Of a stretch of 29,703 nucleotides of DNA, positions 1 to 5,256 are shown piece by piece. Under the pieces are notes generated by a model. The model was not told where the DNA came from. It worked only from the letters and a program-made list of their open reading frames with translations, and ran no database searches. Positions within the stretch are counted from its first letter, which is position 1, and the number at the start of each line of letters is the position of its first letter. Both the position numbers and the translations under genes were made by a program. Origin of the DNA: a virus; the IMG/VR virus record IMGVR_UViG_3300020187_000146, positions 1-29,703 of that record, one strand, 5' to 3'.

Positions 1-5
1 GACTC

Positions 6-215
6 ATGAGATTCCACAAGTTCGACATCCCTCGTCCCGAACAGATGCAGCAAGCCTTCGACTTCATGGACCTCGACAAAGATCAGCAGAATGAAGCAGT
101 CATTGAGATCTACAAAGCGGCAGCTGCTGCCTCTGCCCACGACATCGTCGACACCGTCAAGCGCAACCCCGGCAAGTTCCTCACTGCCTTCCTCGCTGGC
201 GCATTCACTTTCTAA
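6..215 (+). CDS. Small hypothetical protein (69 aa)
   Basis: I do not recognise this protein. It has an acidic, glutamine-rich N-terminal half (FDFMDLDKDQQNEA) and a short hydrophobic, alanine-rich C-terminus that could touch a membrane. Near the end is K-R-NPG-KFLTAFLAGAF, which resembles K-E-NPG-EVLLACITIAAF in the 62-aa protein at 738-926, so the two may be distant paralogues. The window begins GACTCATGA, identical to the end of the stop-start cassette that precedes the genes at 434 and 517. The ribosome binding site therefore probably lies just outside the left edge. The gene heads a tightly packed group of tiny genes. It looks real from its spacing and codon pattern, but no function can be given. 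Confidence 0.6.
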   Translation: MRFHKFDIPRPEQMQQAFDFMDLDKDQQNEAVIEIYKAAAAASAHDIVDTVKRNPGKFLTAFLAGAFTF

Positions 216-227
216 TTGGAGATCATC

Positions 228-437
228 ATGAAAGCATTCATCACAATCGCTCTTTCCTGCCTAGCCGTCTACGGCCTTGGCATCGCTTACGCCGCATCAA
301 CCCAATCCGTCGTTCAACCCAGCGACATCTCAGCCGACTACATCTGCATCAAAGACACGATGCCTGACGCTTACATCTGCCTACCCAAAGCAGAGAACCC
401 TGTCCCTTGGTATCTCAACATGGAGCATGACTCATGA
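228..437 (+). CDS. Small exported or membrane-anchored protein (69 aa)
   Basis: The ATG at 228 is preferred over the in-frame TTG at 216 because TTGGAG (216-221) lies at ribosome-binding distance before it. The first 22 or so residues (MKAFITIALSCLAVYGLGIAYAA) form a classic signal peptide with a hydrophobic core and a possible cleavage after AYA-A, so the product is probably exported. The mature part has two cysteines (YICIK and AYICLPK) that could form one disulfide. The last six codons (NMEHDS) come from a CATGNNN repeat cassette that is repeated at the end of the next gene. The stop overlaps the next start as ATGA at 434-437. No family was recognised. A role at the cell surface is inference from the signal peptide only. 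Confidence 0.6.
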   Translation: MKAFITIALSCLAVYGLGIAYAASTQSVVQPSDISADYICIKDTMPDAYICLPKAENPVPWYLNMEHDS

Positions 438-439
438 TT
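419..439. repeat. CATGNNN heptad array (3 units)
   Basis: Three consecutive 7-bp units starting with CATG (at 419, 426 and 433). The array contains GGAG (422-425), the TGA stop of the upstream gene and the ATG start at 434, so it acts as a complete stop-restart cassette. Confidence 0.75.
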
Positions 440-520
440 CAGTTCACAATACTCATGGGGGTCTTATTGGCCTCTGTCTTTCTCGCCATAGTTCTTGCCA
501 ACATGGAGCATGACTCATGA
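434..520 (+). CDS. Single-pass membrane micropeptide (28 aa)
   Basis: This short reading frame starts at ATG 434, which overlaps the stop of the preceding gene as ATGA, and has GGAG eight bases upstream. The product starts MIQFTILMGVLL and is almost entirely one hydrophobic segment of about 21 residues followed by NMEHDS, the same six residues that end the upstream protein. It ends in another ATGA overlap with the gene at 517. The compact overlaps and good ribosome binding site argue for translation. The micropeptide could be a small membrane regulator, but at 28 residues chance cannot be excluded. Confidence 0.5.
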   Translation: MIQFTILMGVLLASVFLAIVLANMEHDS

Positions 521-529
521 ACCATGCAC
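502..529. repeat. CATGNNN heptad array (4 units)
   Basis: Four units in exact 7-bp register (502, 509, 516, 523). The stretch CATGGAGCATGACTCATGA is identical to the cassette starting at 419. GGAG (505-508) is the ribosome binding site and ATG 517 the start of the next gene. Confidence 0.8.
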
Positions 530-741
530 CAACCGACGCTCTCTACGGGCAACAACAACTTCCGTTTTCTGACATCGAAATCGTCTGGAACAGCGACATT
601 GCAATCAACGACCGCATGTATCGCCCTTACCACGCTCAAGAGCAAGACCCTTTCCAGAACTTCATGCGTTGGTACGAGGACTCTTGTACCAGCCAAGGTC
701 TTGACCCCTTCCCAGAATGGAAAATGGAGTACTACGCATGA
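517..741 (+). CDS. Small hypothetical protein (74 aa)
   Basis: The start at 517 overlaps the previous stop and has GGAG nine bases upstream inside a heptad array. The product is polar, aromatic and acidic (for example QNFMRWYEDSC and PEWKMEYYA), with no signal peptide or membrane segment, so it is probably cytoplasmic. It ends in an ATGA overlap with the gene at 738. I recognise no family. The chain of overlapping starts suggests co-translation with its neighbours. Confidence 0.6.
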   Translation: MNHAPTDALYGQQQLPFSDIEIVWNSDIAINDRMYRPYHAQEQDPFQNFMRWYEDSCTSQGLDPFPEWKMEYYA

Positions 742-926
742 ATATACAATCCGCTAAAGCCCTCGCTACTCGCCTTGCCAAGTCCGCATGGAACGACATC
801 AAGGAGAACCCCGGCGAAGTCTTACTGGCTTGCATCACCATCGCAGCCTTTGACATCGCAGATTCTATGGACGCTATCGAGGATATGGATGGATTCCTCT
901 TCATCGACGAGACACCGGAGGTATGA
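738..926 (+). CDS. Small hypothetical protein (62 aa), possible paralogue of the 6-215 product
   Basis: The start at ATG 738 (MNIQSAKALATRL) is chosen over ATG 717 because it forms the same ATGA overlap used by its neighbours and has GGAG at 725-728. The protein has an amphipathic N-terminus, the motif K-E-NPG-EVLLACITIAAF, and an acidic tail (DSMDAIEDMD). The NPG motif followed by a short hydrophobic stretch resembles the protein at 6-215. It is the last gene before a 579-bp non-coding region. Function unknown. Confidence 0.55.
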   Translation: MNIQSAKALATRLAKSAWNDIKENPGEVLLACITIAAFDIADSMDAIEDMDGFLFIDETPEV

Positions 927-1027
927 GCCTTCGGTCAAACACACAGTGGCGGGGGTATCTACCTCCGTCCACTTACCCTCGTTCACTATCATCACCATGA
1001 TCACTGGGGGGTCCGGCGGGGGTGGAG

Positions 1028-1132
1028 CGTGCCAGTGAGTGTGCCAACCATGATTCATGCGCCATGTTCTCTGATACATGTTCCCTACCGCATCGTTTCT
1101 GGTACATGTTCCATGATTCGTGGCCCGTGTCC
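1028..1132. repeat. Long degenerate CATGNNN heptad array (about 15 units)
   Basis: Units stay in perfect 7-bp register from 1028 to 1132. Exact CATG begins units at 1049, 1056, 1063, 1077, 1105 and 1112; near matches (CGTG, CATC) begin units at 1028, 1091, 1119 and 1126. The array ends two bases before the first CTGTGAC iteron. It is the longest such array in the window. Confidence 0.75.
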
Positions 1133-1134
1133 GG

Positions 1135-1195
1135 CTGTGACACCACTGTGACGGACTGTGACAGCTGTGACGCTAACTGTGACACTAACTGTGAC
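1135..1195 (+). repeat. Direct iterons CTGTGAC x6
   Basis: Six exact CTGTGAC units start at 1135, 1146, 1156, 1165, 1177 and 1189. The spacings are 11, 10, 9, 12 and 12 bp, close to one helical turn, as expected for proteins bound on one face of DNA. Confidence 0.85.
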
Positions 1196-1253
1196 AGTCC
1201 ATTTTTTCTATAACTTACTGTTTTATATACCTTTTATCAATTTATACCCAAAA

Positions 1254-1269
1254 CTGTGACAGCTGTGAC
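1254..1269 (+). repeat. Direct iterons CTGTGAC x2
   Basis: Two exact units start at 1254 and 1263 (9 bp apart). They lie inside the AT-rich core in the same orientation as the 1135-1195 group. Confidence 0.8.
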
Positions 1270-1347
1270 ACCTTTTTTGGTTTCAGTTACACATAAGACC
1301 TTTACTTTTTTTTATGTTGTTTTTTTGAAATGAAAATACGTTTTACT

Positions 1348-1363
1348 GTCACAGTCGTCACAG
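1348..1363 (-). repeat. Inverted iterons GTCACAG x2
   Basis: Two units in the opposite orientation start at 1348 and 1357, 9 bp apart, mirroring the pair at 1254-1269 across a T-rich stretch. Confidence 0.8.
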
Positions 1364-1388
1364 TTGAGGTTTTATGCGGCTCTCCGCT

Positions 1389-1429
1389 GTCACAGTGCTG
1401 TCACAGTGCTGTCACAGTTGCTGTCACAG
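1389..1429 (-). repeat. Inverted iterons GTCACAG x4
   Basis: Four exact units start at 1389, 1400, 1411 and 1423 (spacings 11, 11 and 12 bp). They form the outer right arm facing the six units at 1135-1195. Confidence 0.85.
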
Positions 1430-1476
1430 TGTATATCCATACAGTACTTAATATTCTTTTTAGCTATTAAAACTCT

Positions 1477-1518
1477 CATGAACCATGCATCAGGAGACAT
1501 GACCCATGCTGCATCAAT
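1477..1518. repeat. CATGNNN heptad array (6 units) carrying an RBS and start
   Basis: Units begin at 1477, 1484, 1491 (CAGGAGA), 1498, 1505 and 1512. The CAGGAGA unit supplies the ribosome binding site and the unit at 1505 the start codon of the gene at 1506. Confidence 0.75.
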
Positions 1519-1688
1519 TTCGACGTTTTAATCGTTTCGAACTCTACCGTTTCAAGTCAAAGCTCAGCTCATGGCGTTTCGACAACATTGAGCTTCCTTT
1601 ACTGCGGTTAAGACTCCGACTTAGGCGTTACCGATACGTTTTCATTTGGGTAGCAATCATTGCTTTATTCATCAATCAGGAGATATGA
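1506..1688 (+). CDS. Basic protein with C-terminal membrane segment (60 aa)
   Basis: AGGAG (1492-1496) precedes ATG 1506 at a good distance. The product is strongly basic and aromatic (repeated RF and RLRLR motifs, about one residue in four being Arg or Lys). It ends in a hydrophobic stretch (VFIWVAIIALFI) that could cross the membrane once, leaving the basic part in the cytoplasm. The stop lies three bases before the next start, so the two genes are probably co-translated. No family recognised. The arginine-rich part could bind nucleic acid, which is only a guess. Confidence 0.5.
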   Translation: MLHQFRRFNRFELYRFKSKLSSWRFDNIELPLLRLRLRLRRYRYVFIWVAIIALFINQEI

Positions 1689-1697
1689 GCCATGTAC
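1670..1697. repeat. Heptad-register RBS and start cassette (4 units)
   Basis: Units at 1670 (CATCAAT), 1677 (CAGGAGA), 1684 (TATGAGC) and 1691 (CATGTAC). The same order of RBS unit, spacer unit and start unit occurs at 1491-1511. Confidence 0.6.
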
Positions 1698-1931
1698 AAA
1701 GTTTATTTCGAGTACAACAACGACCTGCACGTAGCAGAACGTGAACACCTCAAGGATGTCAAATGGGATCTCATGGTCCATCGTGATCTCTACGGCAGAC
1801 ATGCTTGGGCAACACGCGTCCTCAACGACGAACTTGAAGAGGTCGTTACGTTCAGCCAGAACCAAACGGTTCCTCGTTCCTCAGAACCGACCGTAAAGGT
1901 TAAGCAAGCGACAGCGTTTACTACCGCTTAG
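1692..1931 (+). CDS. Hypothetical protein (79 aa)
   Basis: ATG 1692 follows AGGAG (1678-1682) inside a heptad-register cassette, three bases after the upstream stop. The N-terminus (MYKVYFEYNNDLHVAE) looks like a beta strand followed by a charged region and a Thr/Val-rich tail. It loosely resembles the start of the protein at 2739 (SYKVYVQETN), but I would not claim homology. No membrane segment and no known motif. It is the last gene before the first promoter-operator at 1936-1964. Confidence 0.55.
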   Translation: MYKVYFEYNNDLHVAEREHLKDVKWDLMVHRDLYGRHAWATRVLNDELEEVVTFSQNQTVPRSSEPTVKVKQATAFTTA

Positions 1932-1935
1932 TTTG

Positions 1936-1964
1936 TTGCTTTGTAATATTAGTAGTACTAATCT
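1936..1964 (+). promoter_or_regulatory. Promoter with ATTAG-N5-CTAAT operator (operator 1948-1962)
   Basis: The -35 is TTGCTT (1936-1941), followed by a 17-bp spacer and -10 TAATCT (1959-1964). The palindrome ATTAG-TAGTA-CTAAT fills the end of the spacer and overlaps the -10, so a bound repressor would block RNA polymerase. It serves the gene at 1988. Confidence 0.75.
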
Positions 1965-1987
1965 AACTTCAACGTAAGGAATACATC

Positions 1988-2656
1988 ATGACTTCATATT
2001 CAGAATCATTCATCCCCGGTGCCATGAACAAGCTGTGTGCTGGCAAGACTAACAGCCACTTCACCAACCTCGCTAACTACATCGCTGGTTTCACTAACGA
2101 CAGCACGCCCATCGACGTAGCTCTAGCAAAAGCTGTGTTCGAGTGCCAGTCTGCCGAGCAAGAAGCCCCTTTTCACACGTTCGCTGTCCTTGGTTTCTTT
2201 CAGACCATCATGGACCGCGTTATGTGGAATGCACGTAAGCTTCGCATCGCCATGGACCGAGCCGAACAGCAGCAACAAGAGTCCGGCGGCATCTACGGTG
2301 TTGATCTTGCACAGTCTGCAATCGACGACGTAGAGGTCAACGACGTTCCCTTCAACCGTATCAAAGACGCTGTACAGTCTGACTACGAGCTTCTGTTCAC
2401 AACACAGACCCTCATCATGTCTGAGCTAGCCATCGACGGCGAGCAGTTCGGTATCGACTTGTTGTTCTTCAACCCATCTAACCTTGACGAGACATCAGGC
2501 CAGTGGGTACAGGACACTCCCGCCGATACCTACGACGATGCCATGCGTGTCATGCAAGAAATCGTCGACGACCTCAAAGCCGCAGACAACAAGACTCTGA
2601 TGGCTGGCTACCTCAAGAACCGTGAAGCCGTGCTAGCTGCGCGTCTAGCGGCGTAA
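1988..2656 (+). CDS. Hypothetical protein (222 aa) in its own transcription unit
   Basis: ATG 1988 follows AAGGA (1976-1980). The protein is soluble, acidic and mostly helical in appearance, with no signal peptide, membrane segment or recognised motif. Features include a Gln-rich stretch (RAEQQQQESGG, near residue 95) and an acidic middle (DDVEVNDVP). It stands alone, with its own operator-bearing promoter (1936-1964) and a strong intrinsic terminator right behind it (2669-2711). That suggests a single abundant product made when repression is lifted. Candidates would be a ssDNA-binding or host-takeover protein, but nothing in the sequence decides this. Confidence 0.75.
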   Translation: MTSYSESFIPGAMNKLCAGKTNSHFTNLANYIAGFTNDSTPIDVALAKAVFECQSAEQEAPFHTFAVLGFFQTIMDRVMWNARKLRIAMDRAEQQQQESGGIYGVDLAQSAIDDVEVNDVPFNRIKDAVQSDYELLFTTQTLIMSELAIDGEQFGIDLLFFNPSNLDETSGQWVQDTPADTYDDAMRVMQEIVDDLKAADNKTLMAGYLKNREAVLAARLAA

Positions 2657-2668
2657 CCCGTTGCTCCC

Positions 2669-2711
2669 CCCGATGCTAGGCAGACATGACCTGTTTAGCA
2701 TCGGGTTTTTT
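2669..2711 (+). terminator. Strong intrinsic terminator
   Basis: A perfect 10-bp stem CCCGATGCTA (2669-2678) and TAGCATCGGG (2696-2705) with a 17-base loop is followed at once by six T residues. It lies 12 bases after the stop of the 222-aa gene. Confidence 0.92.
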
Positions 2712-2738
2712 ATTTTCCCACACTGGATGGAGCGTGCC

Positions 2739-2897
2739 ATGCCTAGCTACAAAGTTTACGTCCAAGAAACCAACGTAGTCGTTTACTACGTAGATGCCGA
2801 CAGCCCCGAGGAAGCTGAAGAAAATTACTGGGATGACTTCGGCTACAAGCACCTTAGATGTGACGAGTCCGAAGTAATCGAAGTGGAGGAAACATGA
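2739..2897 (+). CDS. Small acidic protein (52 aa)
   Basis: The start at ATG 2739 has GGAG at 2729-2732. An upstream in-frame TTG at 2661 is rejected because it lies before the terminator hairpin. The product begins with beta-like strands (SYKVYVQETNVVVYYVDADS) followed by an EEAEENYWDD acidic helix. Small phage and bacterial proteins with this strand, then a SPEEAEE-type helix, are common but uncharacterised. The stop overlaps the next start as ATGA at 2894. Function unknown. Confidence 0.65.
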   Translation: MPSYKVYVQETNVVVYYVDADSPEEAEENYWDDFGYKHLRCDESEVIEVEET

Positions 2898-3079
2898 GTG
2901 AAGAACCAGTAATCATGACCAAAAAGCAGCTGTGGATGAACCAAGTTGCCGCCTTTAACTTTGAGAAGGACGAAGACGCACTCTTAGAAGCAGCCTTGCA
3001 GAAAGGTTTCGTCCATCAAGTAGGCGACGACCAGTACCAAATCAACATGAACTATCCAGAGGAGAAAGTAGACCAATGA
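2894..3079 (+). CDS. Hypothetical protein (61 aa)
   Basis: Starts in an ATGA overlap, with GGAGGA directly upstream (2886-2891). The protein is helical and charged (LWMNQVAAFNFEKDEDALLEAALQKGFVHQVGDDQYQINM). It may be a small helix-turn-strand domain, but no family is recognised. It ends in another ATGA overlap at 3076, so it is probably translated together with its neighbours. Confidence 0.6.
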   Translation: MSEEPVIMTKKQLWMNQVAAFNFEKDEDALLEAALQKGFVHQVGDDQYQINMNYPEEKVDQ

Positions 3080-3381
3080 GTTTTAAAAATACTGCAAGCA
3101 AAACAACCCAAATTGATCCCAACGAATTCCCCTTCGAAGAACTCCGCGATAAAAACGGTGACTATTTCTTAACTGTAGGTGACGCCAAAACTGCAGGTTT
3201 CGACATCGATCAAATTTGGTCTGTTGTATGCGAAGACGGTAGCGACGACAAAGTACACAGCGTCTGGTGCTACGGGCCACCACGACACGTCGTAAATGTA
3301 GTGGGTTATACCTGCACTAAAGAACGTCATGACCATGACACCTACTTCGAGGAGATTATTTACAATGATGACTTCGACTAA
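3076..3381 (+). CDS. Hypothetical acidic protein (101 aa)
   Basis: ATG 3076 overlaps the previous stop and follows GAGGAGAAAG. The product is acidic. A strand-rich region (DYFLTVGDAKTAGFDIDQIWSVVCEDGSDDKVHSVWCYGPPRHVVNVVGYTC) is followed by a very acidic tail containing HDHDTYFEE. Three cysteines and several histidines occur, but without a clear metal motif. The end overlaps the next gene by 17 bases. Function unknown. Confidence 0.6.
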   Translation: MSFKNTASKTTQIDPNEFPFEELRDKNGDYFLTVGDAKTAGFDIDQIWSVVCEDGSDDKVHSVWCYGPPRHVVNVVGYTCTKERHDHDTYFEEIIYNDDFD

Positions 3382-3667
3382 AGATCGAATCCTTCAATCT
3401 CCCCTCTACAAAACAGGCAAGCTCTTTGCATCAGGAGTCATGGCAACACGTCTTCGAGTGTCAACCTATGACGTTTCTAAAGCTTGCCGAGAGCTCTGTA
3501 ACGAAAAGCTACTCGTTATGCACATCGTCAAAGATTATGCGTGTTACTCAAAACCTGTATTCAATACTTGCTTAACAAAACCATGGGTCACGTACCATCC
3601 ACCATGCCCCACGCCCGATGAGCTGACACCAAGCACCGCATTTATCTACGGGAGACCCACCCAATGA
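3365..3667 (+). CDS. Winged-helix-like DNA-binding protein (100 aa)
   Basis: ATG 3365 (or the adjacent ATG 3368) is chosen because GGAG (3351-3354) precedes it; an in-frame ATG at 3329 has no such site. Residues about 8-60 read like a winged helix: helix 1 (DRILQSPLYKTGKLFA), helix 2 (GVMATRLRVS), recognition helix (YDVSKACRELCNEK) and a wing (LLVMHIVKDYACYSK). This pattern is common in small phage regulators. The C-terminal 35 residues are proline-rich and irregular. DNA binding is inferred from the pattern only; no target is known. It ends in an ATGA overlap. Confidence 0.55.
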   Translation: MMTSTKDRILQSPLYKTGKLFASGVMATRLRVSTYDVSKACRELCNEKLLVMHIVKDYACYSKPVFNTCLTKPWVTYHPPCPTPDELTPSTAFIYGRPTQ

Positions 3668-3870
3668 CTGATCTTTACCACGAACCCTGGCAAAAGCTAA
3701 CAACACTCGCTGTGTCGCATATCACGACATGCGTGCTTAACCACAATATAAAACCCGTTGACAAGTTTATTCAAGAGCTTTCCAACAGCACTCTTAACAA
3801 GCGTGAAGTTATGACGAAGTTTTTACTGACCTCTGCACTTGCAGAACCTACCGAGAGGCTTGAATCATGA
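3664..3870 (+). CDS. Small helical protein (68 aa)
   Basis: Starts in an ATGA overlap at 3664. The product is predicted helical (LTTLAVSHITTCVLNHNIKPVDKFIQELSN), with no motif I recognise. Its last codons overlap the -35 hexamer of a promoter-operator at 3860-3888, and its stop overlaps the next start as ATGA at 3867. Confidence 0.55.
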   Translation: MTDLYHEPWQKLTTLAVSHITTCVLNHNIKPVDKFIQELSNSTLNKREVMTKFLLTSALAEPTERLES

Positions 3871-3888
3871 TATTAGCAGGACTAATTG
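3860..3888 (+). promoter_or_regulatory. Promoter with ATTAG-N5-CTAAT operator inside a gene start (operator 3872-3886)
   Basis: TTGAAT (3860-3865), 17-bp spacer, TAATTG (3883-3888), with ATTAG-CAGGA-CTAAT overlapping the -10. The operator covers codons 2-7 of the gene at 3867, so transcripts from here would start inside that gene and mainly serve the genes behind it. The geometry equals that of the intergenic copies, which argues against coincidence. Confidence 0.6.
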
Positions 3889-4172
3889 CAGCAGCTGGCT
3901 TGCTGTTCCTACTGTTCAAATTTGGCATGCGCCGCATCATTAACTACGACATCTACATCGATGTCATCGTAACAACCCTGCTGATGTTCCTACTTGCAGG
4001 CACATTCAGCGGCATGATGGCAGCGCTCTTTGCTGGTCTGATTGTCAGCGTCATGCTCTTCCTCATGAAGCGCACCATGCGACATGAGTCATTCGGCATG
4101 ATCAAGACTGACAAGTTTCCCTACCGCAAGTTCGGCTGGCGCGTGCATGAGCCGCAAGGCGTCGTGTCATGA
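3867..4172 (+). CDS. Membrane protein with three hydrophobic segments (101 aa)
   Basis: The product starts MILAGLIAAAGLLFLLFKFG (first membrane helix). A helix around residues 28-45 (YIDVIVTTLLMFLLAG) and a third (MMAALFAGLIVSVMLFLM) follow, then a basic cytoplasmic tail (KRTMRHESFGMIKTDKFPYRKFGWRV). The size fits a small inner-membrane phage protein. A holin-like role is possible, but there is no lysis enzyme next to it. A CATGNNN array (4076-4103) lies within the tail codons. Its start is an ATGA overlap and the operator at 3872 lies in its first codons. Confidence 0.65.
   Translation: MILAGLIAAAGLLFLLFKFGMRRIINYDIYIDVIVTTLLMFLLAGTFSGMMAALFAGLIVSVMLFLMKRTMRHESFGMIKTDKFPYRKFGWRVHEPQGVVS
4076..4103. 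repeat. CATGNNN heptad array (4 units) inside a gene
   Basis: Units at 4076, 4083, 4090 (CATTCGG) and 4097, all in 7-bp register within the coding sequence of the membrane protein, where they encode MRHESFGM. A 7-bp period cannot come from codon bias. Confidence 0.65.
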
Positions 4173-4444
4173 GCAACGACATCAACAAAATGCTGACTCA
4201 ACAAATTCTAGAAATTCAAGAGGCTTTCATGCTGCACATAGATATCGACAGGTCTATGCCCTGCTCCATTACCGATGACCCACGCAACGATTATTCACAT
4301 TACTACGACGGCACCGGACCTTACGCACAGAGTGAGGAGCAAGACTGCTTCGACGCTTACCGCGAAGAACAAGATCGTGCCCAACCCCCTGAAATTGACC
4401 CTAACGAACCCAACAATTACGAGAGTAAAACTCATGGATATTAG
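4169..4444 (+). CDS. Acidic hypothetical protein (91 aa)
   Basis: Starts in an ATGA overlap. After a short helical N-terminus (MLTQQILEIQEAFMLHI) the sequence is very acidic and Tyr/Asp-rich (DDPRNDYSHYYDGTGPYAQSEEQDCFDAYREEQDRAQPPE). It looks intrinsically disordered. Highly acidic small phage proteins sometimes mimic DNA or sequester host proteins, but nothing here proves this. It overlaps the next gene by 11 bases. Confidence 0.55.
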   Translation: MSNDINKMLTQQILEIQEAFMLHIDIDRSMPCSITDDPRNDYSHYYDGTGPYAQSEEQDCFDAYREEQDRAQPPEIDPNEPNNYESKTHGY

Positions 4445-4730
4445 TAACGAGCAAATAAAACAAAGAAGCAACGCAATATCTTTACGCGTTCTTTCCTTTC
4501 TAGCAGAGCTTGATGAGGAATTTAATAACGACCCTATCTCAGGAGCCCTCATCGCAGACGCTCTCGTCCGCTTAGGTAGCTCAATGTATTTCTACTGTAG
4601 CCACGACAAAAGCCAAGCAGCTATTGCAATTCTTACAGCAACAACTCGTGGCATCGAAGAAGCTGCAGAAGTCGAAGAACCTAAGAATGCTGAAGAAAAT
4701 AATTCAACCGTCCCTACAACGCTGCAATAA
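4434..4730 (+). CDS. Hypothetical helical protein (98 aa)
   Basis: ATG 4434 (MDISNEQIKQRSN) is chosen over an in-frame ATG at 4275, because the longer form would overlap its neighbour by 170 bases and GAGAG lies at 4421-4425. The protein looks all-helical up to residue 75 (LRVLSFLAELDEEFNNDPISGALIADALVRLGSSMYFY), followed by an acidic, low-complexity tail (EEAAEVEEPKNAEENN). No family recognised. Confidence 0.55.
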   Translation: MDISNEQIKQRSNAISLRVLSFLAELDEEFNNDPISGALIADALVRLGSSMYFYCSHDKSQAAIAILTATTRGIEEAAEVEEPKNAEENNSTVPTTLQ

Positions 4731-4748
4731 ATCAGATGGAGAAGCGAT

Positions 4749-4943
4749 ATGAGTGAGCTCGCATATCACATGTGTAATCAAGACCCTGATGTTGACTACA
4801 GCTGGGAAGAATATGACGCGCGCGGCATCTATTTATGCCGAGTCTGTACCAAGTGCGTCAAAGCTAAGCTCGCCAACTACCGCCCTGAAGTTTTGAACGA
4901 CTCAAATTATTTAGCAGACGAGCCTATCGAGGAAGACATATGA
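4749..4943 (+). CDS. Small Cys-rich, possible zinc-binding protein (64 aa)
   Basis: GGAG (4738-4741) precedes ATG 4749. An HMC near residue 7-9 and a CRVCTKC cluster near residue 30-36 could chelate one zinc ion (His or Cys plus CxxC). Around these, DYSWEEYDARGIYLC resembles small phage zinc-ribbon proteins. The tail is acidic. It is followed by two further Cys-rich genes joined by ATGA overlaps, suggesting a set of small metal-binding proteins. Partner unknown. Confidence 0.6.
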   Translation: MSELAYHMCNQDPDVDYSWEEYDARGIYLCRVCTKCVKAKLANYRPEVLNDSNYLADEPIEEDI

Positions 4944-5137
4944 AATGTGAATGGTGCTGCGAACACGTATCAGAAAAAGAAGCAGCTTATTGGCCCGAAG
5001 ACGTACCTGAAGACATCCGTATCCCTGACAAAACTGACTTCATGACGTATCACAAATGGTGTTTTGAAGCAGTAATTGCTGATGAACGCCAGAACCAATT
5101 CATGAAGCATGCACCAGACAACATGGAGGTCGCATGA
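4940..5137 (+). CDS. Small zinc-knuckle-like protein (65 aa)
   Basis: Starts in an ATGA overlap. CEWCCEHVS at residues 3-11 and HKWCFEAV near residue 38-45 give a CxxC...HxxC set, a plausible zinc site. The region between is acidic and proline-containing. A CATGNNN array spans the last codons (5101-5128). The stop overlaps the next start at 5134. Metal binding is inferred from residue spacing only. Confidence 0.6.
   Translation: MKCEWCCEHVSEKEAAYWPEDVPEDIRIPDKTDFMTYHKWCFEAVIADERQNQFMKHAPDNMEVA
5101..5128. repeat. CATGNNN heptad array (4 units)
   Basis: Units at 5101, 5108, 5115 (CAGACAA) and 5122 in 7-bp register, followed by one offset CATGATG at 5133. The unit CATGGAG supplies GGAG (5125-5128) for the start at 5134. 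Confidence 0.65.
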
Positions 5138-5256
5138 TGCCCGACCCTATACCGGACGATACCGCCGACGAACCCTGTTCGTGGTGTAACGATGAAGGTG
5201 TCGTTGATGGCTATGGCGAAACTCACCCATGCTGTATATGCGGGAGTGAAGGATGA
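5134..5256 (+). CDS. DnaJ-type zinc-finger micropeptide (40 aa)
   Basis: This short frame starts at ATG 5134 (overlapping the previous stop) with GGAG five bases upstream. It has two CxxC knuckles, CSWCNDEG (residues 15-22) and CCICGSEG (residues 33-40). These match the CxxCxGxG style of DnaJ zinc fingers, where two such pairs bind one zinc. The stop overlaps the next start (ATGATGA at 5253). Many phages carry tiny proteins of this type, of unknown partner. Its position in an unbroken overlapping series supports it being real. Confidence 0.6.
   Translation: MMPDPIPDDTADEPCSWCNDEGVVDGYGETHPCCICGSEG

Larger units (their letters stand above)
927..1505. other. Candidate replication origin (iterons, AT-rich core, heptad array)
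   Basis: This is the longest gene-free stretch in the window. In order it holds a degenerate CATGNNN array (about 1028-1132), six direct CTGTGAC iterons (1135-1195), an AT-rich segment, two more direct iterons (1254-1269), a T-rich stretch (about 1271-1344), two inverted units GTCACAG (1348-1363), four further inverted units (1389-1429), and a second heptad array (1477-1518). Two facing sets of short iterons around an AT-rich, T-run-containing core match the general design of iteron-controlled phage and plasmid origins. No recognised initiator gene adjoins it. The only short reading frame across it (1022-1213) is repeat translation and is not called. Confidence 0.6.

Noticed and set aside
1022-1213. 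Short reading frame (63 aa) over the repeat region
   Set aside because: The translation is made from the heptad and CTGTGAC repeats (for example repeated CD), with no good ribosome site; the region is better explained as an origin.
1135-1429. CRP-type sites or a CRISPR array
   Set aside because: No TGTGA-N6-TCACA pair of the CRP type is formed, and the units are only 7 bp with 9-12 bp period, far too short for CRISPR repeats and spacers.
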